Source: Bacteriovoracaceae bacterium (GTDB taxonomy: Bacteria; Bdellovibrionota; Bacteriovoracia; Bacteriovoracales; Bacteriovoracaceae). Taken from it: 47,298 nucleotides of DNA. This document shows positions 41,839 to 47,298 of the stretch, in pieces (position 1 is the stretch's first letter; the number at the start of each line of letters is the position of its first letter). Both the position numbers and the translations under genes were made by a program. Below the pieces are notes generated by a model, which was not told the DNA's origin, made no database searches, and saw only the letters and a program-made list of their open reading frames with translations. The DNA lies in assembly GCA_023954635.1 (NCBI GenBank), contig JAGSHI010000011.1:1-47298 (forward strand), read 5' to 3'.

Positions 41839-43575
41839 ATGGTTCAAGAAACTGAACTAAAGCAAAAATGGATGGAAGGTTTCGACGTCGTTTTTGGTGA
41901 AGATGTAGAAACAAAAGAGAAGACTGAGTTTGAAGTGGCTCTTGACACAACTGAGGTTAAGGATTTCAAGGAAGGCGAAGTTTTCAAAGGACTCGTAGTT
42001 AACGTTGGTCAAGATTATGTTTTGATTGATATCGGCTACAAGCAAGAAGGTCTAGTTCCTGTGAAGGAATTCATGAACTACGACGGTACTTGCAAAATTA
42101 AAGATGGAGACGAGATTGAAGTTTATCTTGAAAAACTCGAATCACATCTAGGTAACCTTGTTCTTTCTAAAGATAAGGCCGAAATTCTTAAAGCTTGGGA
42201 TAAAATTTCTGAAGCTTGTGAATCTGGGACTCCTCTTCAAGGAACAGTTATTGCAAAAGTTAAGGGTGGTCTTTCTGTCGATATCGGCGTTAAAGCATTC
42301 TTACCTGGATCACAAATCGATCTTAGACCAACTCGTTACCTTGATAAGTACATTGGTAAAACAATGGAATTCAAAGTTATCAAGTTCAATAAGAAAAGAG
42401 GAAACATCGTTCTTTCAAGAAGAGCTATTCTTCAAGAAGAGCGTGGTAAGATGAGAAACGAAATCCTAGGTCAAATCCAAGAGGGGATGATTGTTAAGGG
42501 TATCGTTAAAAATATCACTGACTACGGTGCGTTTATCGACCTTGGTGGTATTGATGGTCTTCTTCACATTACAGATATGTCATGGGGAAGAGTTAAGCAT
42601 CCATCTAACCTTCTTAATATGGGCGACGAAATTGAAGTTAAAATCCTCAAGTTTGACGCTGAAAAAGAAAGAGTTTCTCTTGGGCTTAAACAAGTTCAGC
42701 CGAACCCTTGGGAAGAGGCGAGAGAGAAGTATCAAGCTGGAACAAAAGTTTCAGGTGAGATCGTATCTGTTAAAGATTACGGTGTCTTTATTGAACTTTC
42801 TGACGGAATTGAAGGTCTTATTCACGTATCTGAAATGTCATGGACAGGGAAAATCAAAAATCCTGCGAAACATTTCAATGCTGGTGAAACTGTTGAAGCT
42901 CAAGTACTTGACGTTGATGTTGAGAACAAGAGAATTTCTCTTGGACTTAAGCAACTTCAAGAAAACCCATGGAATGATATTGAAGCTAAGTATCCAATCG
43001 GAACTAAGGTAAAAGGAAAAGTGAAGTCAGTAGTTGATTTTGGTGTTTTCGTTGACCTTGGTGAAGAAGTAGATGCTCTTATTCATATCTCTGATATTTC
43101 ATGGACTAAGAAAAACATGAACCTTACTGAAGACTATGCTGAAGGCCAAGAGATTGAAGCAATGGTTATTTCTGTTGATAAGGAAAATGCAAAATTCTGT
43201 CTTGGTATTAAGCAACTTGAAGAAGATCCTTGGAAAAAAATCGAGGAAAGACTTCCTGTTGGTACAGTTATTCAAGCTGAAGTTGTTAGAGTTACAGACT
43301 TTGGTGCTTTCGTAGAGCTTGAAACTGGAATTGAAGGTCTTATTCACATCTCTGAACTTTCTGAAGACAGAGTTGAGAAACCTTCTGATGTAATCAATAA
43401 AGGTGACCAGCCAAAAGCTATGGTTATCTCTCTTGATAAAGATGCTAAGAAGATTGCTCTTTCAATTAAAGCTGCTGTTAATGCTGCTGCAACAAGTACT
43501 GGTGGATACACTAAGGAACCTGTTCAGTCTGCAACACTTGCTGACAAGTTGAAGGGATTCAAAGTAGACGAGTAG
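41839..43575 (+). CDS. rpsA: 30S ribosomal protein S1
   Basis: S1 binds mRNA and brings it to the small subunit, especially for leaders with structure or weak Shine-Dalgarno sequences. The 578-residue protein contains six S1 (OB-fold) repeats, starting near GEVFKGLVVNVG, GTPLQGTVIAKV, GMIVKGIVKNIT, GTKVSGEIVSVK, GTKVKGKVKSVV and GTVIQAEVVRVT; repeats 3-6 carry the usual Gly-Ala/Val-Phe and GLIHISE-type strands. A short N-terminal ribosome-binding region and a polar C-terminal tail (about 40 residues) complete it. The size and repeat number are the Gram-negative standard. ATG 41839 has AGAGGTG upstream. Confidence 0.97.
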   Translation: MVQETELKQKWMEGFDVVFGEDVETKEKTEFEVALDTTEVKDFKEGEVFKGLVVNVGQDYVLIDIGYKQEGLVPVKEFMNYDGTCKIKDGDEIEVYLEKLESHLGNLVLSKDKAEILKAWDKISEACESGTPLQGTVIAKVKGGLSVDIGVKAFLPGSQIDLRPTRYLDKYIGKTMEFKVIKFNKKRGNIVLSRRAILQEERGKMRNEILGQIQEGMIVKGIVKNITDYGAFIDLGGIDGLLHITDMSWGRVKHPSNLLNMGDEIEVKILKFDAEKERVSLGLKQVQPNPWEEAREKYQAGTKVSGEIVSVKDYGVFIELSDGIEGLIHVSEMSWTGKIKNPAKHFNAGETVEAQVLDVDVENKRISLGLKQLQENPWNDIEAKYPIGTKVKGKVKSVVDFGVFVDLGEEVDALIHISDISWTKKNMNLTEDYAEGQEIEAMVISVDKENAKFCLGIKQLEEDPWKKIEERLPVGTVIQAEVVRVTDFGAFVELETGIEGLIHISELSEDRVEKPSDVINKGDQPKAMVISLDKDAKKIALSIKAAVNAAATSTGGYTKEPVQSATLADKLKGFKVDE

Positions 43576-43637
43576 GATGATTATTCCGAACTAAGACAAC
43601 AAATATAGAGAGTTCGACGGCCTTTGCGTTTGATTCA

Positions 43638-43665
43638 AAGCCCCTCTTCGGAGGGGCTTTTTTTT
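43638..43665 (+). terminator. Strong intrinsic terminator after rpsA
   Basis: AAGCCCCTC (43638-43646), UUCG tetraloop (43647-43650), GAGGGGCTT (43651-43659), then a run of T. This is a textbook terminator. The following stretch 43666-43839 contains no gene and no recognised signal apart from the ribosome binding site of the kelch gene. Confidence 0.95.
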
Positions 43666-43839
43666 GATTGGAAAATAGAATAACTTCCAACAATTAATCA
43701 TAAATAAAAAAACGAGAGTGTAAAATACTTGGACAAATTCATTAAATAAACACCTTATCTTCGATATCTTGTTAAAATCTGGATACCCGTTATGGAATTA
43801 TCCTTGCATATCCTATAACTAAAAATATAGGAGTCTTTT

Positions 43840-45501
43840 TTGAGAAATAAATTTAAATTATTTACATTTTGTTTAATTTGCCTTTCTTTGGCTGGATGCG
43901 GACAAGGAGAGTCGAATTCAGTTAACAATACGGTAACTGATACACAGACCCTTATAACAGCAGAATTAATAAGTGCAAAATTTGAAGATATAGATCTCTC
44001 AGGAGATGATTCTCTTGGAGATAAGATTGTTTTAAAGTTTGATAATGATGTTACTTTAATAGGTGCTCCAGTTAGTTTTAAAAATACAATCTCTTTACCA
44101 GTAAATGGAGACAGTTTTGGAGTAAACGCTACTATTGAGACAGGCCCTAGTTCATCTGAGGTAACTATTACCTTGGGAGCAGGATCAAACCTTCTACTTA
44201 CTGGTACATATAATTCGAATAAAACAGAAGTCAATAAACCTTCAGGCATAAAGGTTGAGCAAGGTAATATCATTTCAGTTAGCAGTGGAGAGCCTGTTTT
44301 TGGTGTAGCTGATATCGAGTCAACTTTAGCTCCTGGTTTTATCGCGGCAAACGAACTAAATGAAGCTCGAGGTTATCATACTTCCACACTTCTCAATGAT
44401 GGAAGAATATTAGTAGTTGGTGGATTATCGAGTAACTCAGCTTTTGCATACACAAATGAGATATGGGACACAGGAACATGGACTGATACTAGAGATTTAA
44501 GTCTTGGAGGAGCTACTGGGGGCTCGATGATTGCTCAAGGTTCGAATGGCTCTCGTTATTATATCGGTCGATATGGTCACACAGCAACTAAGTTAAATGA
44601 TGGAAGAGTTTTAATTGTAGGAGGGAAAGGATTTGAAGGAAAGCTTGATTCAAGTGGTAATCCAGAAGTTTCAGATTTAGAAAGTGCATTTCTATATGAT
44701 CCTGTTACAAATACTTTTTCTCAAACATCAAGCTCGCTTAATTTTCCTCGAATTAATCACTATGCAACTCTTTTGAAGGATGGTCGTGTCTTAATCGCAG
44801 GAGGATTTAATAGTACAGTAAGACAAACGATTCCATATGTGGAAGTATTCAATCCAGATACTTCAACCTTTACTGATCTTAACAATCAAATGAAGCTTCC
44901 TAGAGAGGGGGGATCAGCACATCTTCTACCTAGCGGAGATGTTCTCTTTGTCGGTGGACAGTTATTTGCGGTAACACCATCTAACCCAAACATCTCCTTG
45001 TACATTGCTCCTAATTCAGAACTTTATAGCTTAATCGTTGGTGGTGCAGACGGACCATTGTTAACAGATGGACCGCGTAGGAATTATTCTTATTCTGATT
45101 TCTCAAACGGTGATTTTTACATTTTTGGTGGTCAAAATGGAAGCGACGACTCTGATTTAATAACTCGTTATAATTCATCTAATGATACTTTTGAAAGCGC
45201 CGGTTACTTAAATTCAGCCAGAGCATATAGTCAAGCATCGCCAGTCGCGAACGGTGTTATAGTTGTTGGTGGCATTACGACAGACAATACCATTGTAGCT
45301 GTATCAAGTGCAGATTTCTATAACCTTGAGACTCAAACATCGCAAAGTTATTCTATGTTAAACGATAGATTCCTCCATCAAGTAGTTGCGGTTAATGACA
45401 AAGAAGTTTTAGTTATAGGCGGCTTTTCTGGGACAATGTCTAGTTATTCTGGGCGAGATGGAGAAGCACAGTCATCTTGTGAGTTTTTTATTGTTCCTTA
45501 A
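43840..45501 (+). CDS. Kelch-repeat lipoprotein
   Basis: TTG 43840 is the start (AGGAG 43829-43833, 6-base spacing). The 553-residue protein has a signal peptide and lipobox LAGCGQG (Cys near residue 20), then a beta-rich stalk (about 35-150). From about residue 175 come kelch-type repeats of about 50 residues: GYHTSTLLNDGRILVVGG, GHTATKLNDGRVLIVGG, NHYATLLKDGRVLIAGG, AHLLPSGDVLFVGG, and later divergent copies with FYIFGGQNG, GVIVVGG and KEVLVIGG. They should form a six- or seven-bladed beta-propeller on the cell surface or in the periplasm. The protein is probably a binding protein, since no catalytic residues are evident. It is a single gene. Confidence 0.85.
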   Translation: MRNKFKLFTFCLICLSLAGCGQGESNSVNNTVTDTQTLITAELISAKFEDIDLSGDDSLGDKIVLKFDNDVTLIGAPVSFKNTISLPVNGDSFGVNATIETGPSSSEVTITLGAGSNLLLTGTYNSNKTEVNKPSGIKVEQGNIISVSSGEPVFGVADIESTLAPGFIAANELNEARGYHTSTLLNDGRILVVGGLSSNSAFAYTNEIWDTGTWTDTRDLSLGGATGGSMIAQGSNGSRYYIGRYGHTATKLNDGRVLIVGGKGFEGKLDSSGNPEVSDLESAFLYDPVTNTFSQTSSSLNFPRINHYATLLKDGRVLIAGGFNSTVRQTIPYVEVFNPDTSTFTDLNNQMKLPREGGSAHLLPSGDVLFVGGQLFAVTPSNPNISLYIAPNSELYSLIVGGADGPLLTDGPRRNYSYSDFSNGDFYIFGGQNGSDDSDLITRYNSSNDTFESAGYLNSARAYSQASPVANGVIVVGGITTDNTIVAVSSADFYNLETQTSQSYSMLNDRFLHQVVAVNDKEVLVIGGFSGTMSSYSGRDGEAQSSCEFFIVP

Positions 45502-45633
45502 GTTATTTCTTTTAACAGTCATAAACAACTTGGGGATCTCTTTCTCATTTGAACTTAATTATTTGTTAGATATTCGTTTAAAATCAGGAGCTTGAGTATT
45601 AAAAGTATTCAAGTTTATGTCGATAAGTACTCT

Positions 45634-46461
45634 ATGAAATATCTATTTTTTATTAGTTCATTTTTCTTTACTCAATTCTGTTTGGCTTCAGCTAAAGTTT
45701 GTGTTGAGGGGAGCGAGCTTAAGGTTTATTCAAATTTAATTTTCTATGGTTCAAAATCTCAGAACTCTGGTGCTGCTTGTGCAAAAGAAATTCACAAAAT
45801 GTTTAATACTTCGAGCACCACAATTAATGTTGGGGGCAAGGACCTTAAAGTTAAGTTTGAAGTTTCTTATCAAATAGAAAGTGAAGAAGCTGCAATTGCT
45901 TCAATAAATATTAATAAAAGAGTTGAAAACAACTACATAAGAATTGAGGATAAAGCAGAAAATCAGGAGTGGGGACGTTCTAATCACATTCTTGGGGGGA
46001 ACTGCGGTTTTTATGCATTTGTAGATAAACTTGGAAGCTCAACAACATGTGCTCACGAGTTTGCACACGGACTAGGTCTTAGGCATTATAATGAGCGTAG
46101 CGATAATGGCTATGGTCACAATGGTGACTTAAGAGGTAAGGGGGCTCCTGGAATTATGGCCGCTCGTGGCTTTATCGTAGATAAAAAATATCAATATGAT
46201 ATAAATGCCTCACCCGGGCAAGCAGGTGGAACTATCAACCCTAAAACTAGGGTGGTAAGATCTGAGGATATTAAAGATCTCAATTTAGAAACTTTAAATT
46301 TTGATGATGATGGATGTGCTCCGCTCGGTACCGTAACCGGCTTTGGCTATGAATCTGATGGTGATGTGACCACTGGTAATAACTGGTACGTTTTCGATGC
46401 TCTAGATTATATAAATGATTCACTACTTGGAAATTTATCTGAACCAATCTATTGTCGATAA
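45634..46461 (+). CDS. Secreted metzincin-type zinc metallopeptidase
   Basis: The protein has a signal peptide (MKYLFFISSFFFTQFCLASA) and the zinc motif HEFAHGLGLRH at 141-151 (HExxHxxGxxH) with a Met-turn candidate (GIMAARG, Met175) 24 residues later, which defines a metzincin. Six or more Cys suggest disulfides. The upstream in-frame TTG 45592 lies one base behind AGGAG and is too close to use it, so ATG 45634, which gives a normal signal peptide, is chosen; an unusual start in between is not excluded. The C-terminal 90 residues carry no known domain. It is transcribed after the kelch gene with 132 bases between. Substrate is unknown; a predator could use it on prey proteins. Confidence 0.82.
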   Translation: MKYLFFISSFFFTQFCLASAKVCVEGSELKVYSNLIFYGSKSQNSGAACAKEIHKMFNTSSTTINVGGKDLKVKFEVSYQIESEEAAIASININKRVENNYIRIEDKAENQEWGRSNHILGGNCGFYAFVDKLGSSTTCAHEFAHGLGLRHYNERSDNGYGHNGDLRGKGAPGIMAARGFIVDKKYQYDINASPGQAGGTINPKTRVVRSEDIKDLNLETLNFDDDGCAPLGTVTGFGYESDGDVTTGNNWYVFDALDYINDSLLGNLSEPIYCR

Positions 46462-46500
46462 AAAACTTAATACACAATGCTTTTTGGTTTTTCGTTGAAA

Positions 46501-46650
46501 ATGTCTGGAGTCACTAAGGAAGCTGTAGGAAGTGTGAAACCGCTGTCGGCGATAGTCCCCTTAAGTCTGTATTTAATTTTTCTTTTATTCGGATCAGTAA
46601 TTTTAAAGAAAATTAGTGCAAGGTTTGACCTGTCTTCGAGTCAACCTTAA
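46501..46650 (+). pseudogene. Short hydrophobic ORF, possible transporter remnant
   Basis: ATG 46501 opens a 49-codon frame with MSGVTKEAVGSVKPLSAIV, one hydrophobic helix (SLYLIFLLFGSVIL) and a polar tail, and overlaps the 3' end of the minus-strand MFS gene by 38 bases. The sequence looks like the first helix of a transporter that then breaks off, but I cannot name the family and no continuation is visible. It could be chance or a small membrane protein. Confidence 0.3.
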
Positions 46651-47298
46651 TTAATCTGGAGAAAAACAAAGAACAGGCCGCAATTCCTGAGCCTATGAGA
46701 AAAACACTTTGAGGTGACTTAAGCCATAAGATTCCAAGAAGAGCAGGTATTACAACTGCTGCAATATGATTGATAGTAAAACTTATACCTGCTGTTGCCG
46801 CAATGTCTTTTGGGTCTGCGATTTTTTGGAAATAGGTTTTTACAGCAATGGCCATTGCAAAAAACAAGTGATCAGCAACGTAGAGACCTGCTGCTAGGTA
46901 TTTATTTTGAACAAAAGCATATGAAGTAAAGATAAGTATCAGCCCTATATACTCTATGAGGAGGATTTTCTTTTCTCCAATGACTCCAATAAGTCTTCCA
47001 ATCTTTGGAGCAAAAAACATATTGAAAACGTAATTGCACAGATAGAGAAGTGATATATCTTTAGCTGTATAACCAAACTTTTCAACCATCATAAAGCCAG
47101 CAAAAACCATAAAGATTTGTCTTCTTGCTCCGCTAAGAAATGTGAGCAAATAGTAAAGCCAGTACTTCTTTCGAAGAATCATTTTTTTTCTTTGTTCTTC
47201 CTTGGCGGGAAAACTGGGAAAGTAAACGGTATTAAATGCAACAAGAACGAGTCCAGCCGTTCCAGCTATAATATAAATTGATTTGAAGCCTAAACCTA
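46613..47298 (-). CDS. MFS transporter, N-terminal part outside window
   Basis: The frame on the minus strand is open from the window edge (47298) down to the stop at 46613-46615, giving 228 visible residues; the ATG at 47182 is internal. Upstream of it the frame continues as GLGFKSIYIIAGTAGLVLVAF, a TM helix, then a loop with KEEQRKK, and then the second half of a major-facilitator protein: six TM helices between TFLSGARRQIFMVFAGFMMV and FLIGSGIAACSLFFSRLI. The loop FAPKIGRLIGVIGEKK has the Gly-Arg pattern of MFS loops. The substrate cannot be read from the sequence. It is convergent with the metallopeptidase and the short ORF. Confidence 0.82.
   Translation of the reverse strand, partial: GLGFKSIYIIAGTAGLVLVAFNTVYFPSFPAKEEQRKKMILRKKYWLYYLLTFLSGARRQIFMVFAGFMMVEKFGYTAKDISLLYLCNYVFNMFFAPKIGRLIGVIGEKKILLIEYIGLILIFTSYAFVQNKYLAAGLYVADHLFFAMAIAVKTYFQKIADPKDIAATAGISFTINHIAAVVIPALLGILWLKSPQSVFLIGSGIAACSLFFSRLIKVDSKTGQTLH

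Noticed and set aside
42491-43012. 173-codon plus-strand ORF inside rpsA
   Set aside because: It is a shifted reading of the S1 repeats; Leu/Ser/Lys-rich periodic composition follows from the repeat codons.
43755-44273. 172-codon minus-strand ORF opposite the kelch lipoprotein start
   Set aside because: It is antisense to the signal peptide and stalk of a convincing lipoprotein with a good ribosome binding site, and its translation lacks domain-like features.
1-47298. CRISPR array, insertion sequence, prophage or antiphage island
   Set aside because: No regularly spaced direct repeats, transposase or integrase motifs, phage structural genes or abrupt composition change were seen; the order of genes is mostly conserved housekeeping.

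Overview
The window is a compact, AT-rich stretch of a Gram-negative chromosome with almost no spacer between genes. The gene set includes BamA, Skp, the Lpx enzymes, a Lol transporter, a complete flagellar export operon ending in fliA, several lipoproteins with Cys lipoboxes, a kelch-repeat lipoprotein and a secreted metzincin. Together with the low GC and a SpoIID-like envelope enzyme this suggests a Bdellovibrionota predator of the Bacteriovorax/Halobacteriovorax type. The placement is inferred from gene content and style; no rRNA is present to prove it.

Layout. (1) 1-4097: the 3' part of a Gly/Tyr-rich protein, then a DNA-repair neighbourhood: a zinc-ribbon/Tudor protein divergent from uvrC, a small zinc-ribbon protein convergent with uvrC, and a degenerate family-4 uracil-DNA-glycosylase-like protein. 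(2) 4198-9152: envelope and mixed genes (SpoIID domain protein, lipoprotein, duplicated 4-TM protein, DsbA-like lipoprotein, small acidic protein, HU with a strong terminator). (3) 9361-20901: flagellar operon fliL-fliM-fliN-fliO-fliP-fliQ-fliR-flhB-flhA-flhF-flhG-fliA behind a good sigma70-like promoter. (4) 20957-25138: three unrecognised or partly recognised proteins following fliA (314 aa soluble; 800 aa two-TM/PAS/coiled-coil; secretin N0-N1-like periplasmic protein). (5) 25144-27176 minus strand: TerB-like protein, coaE, mazG. (6) 27226-30789: ybeY, prfB (with the RF2 +1 frameshift site), lolC/E-like permease, lolD. (7) 30972-41670: outer-membrane/lipid A block bamA-skp-lpxD-fabZ-lpxA-Gfo/Idh oxidoreductase-lpxB-lpxK-DUF3108 lipoprotein-glycosyltransferase. 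(8) 41693-43665: rpsA with an unusual leader and a UUCG-loop terminator. (9) 43840-47298: accessory end with kelch lipoprotein, metzincin, a small hydrophobic ORF and a truncated MFS transporter.

Most notable points. FlhF has lost all recognisable GTPase motifs while its partner FlhG keeps an intact ATPase site but has a degenerate GAP helix. uvrC lacks any ordinary start codon upstream of its GIY motif. A protein combining zinc ribbon and UvrD/PcrA-C-terminal-like Tudor sequence sits divergent to uvrC. The lipid A operon carries an oxidoreductase consistent with diamino-sugar lipid A. The rpsA leader has coupled mini-ORFs and a 12-bp hairpin next to the ribosome binding site. No CRISPR array, tRNA, rRNA, insertion sequence or prophage was seen. 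No gap between genes exceeds 300 bases.
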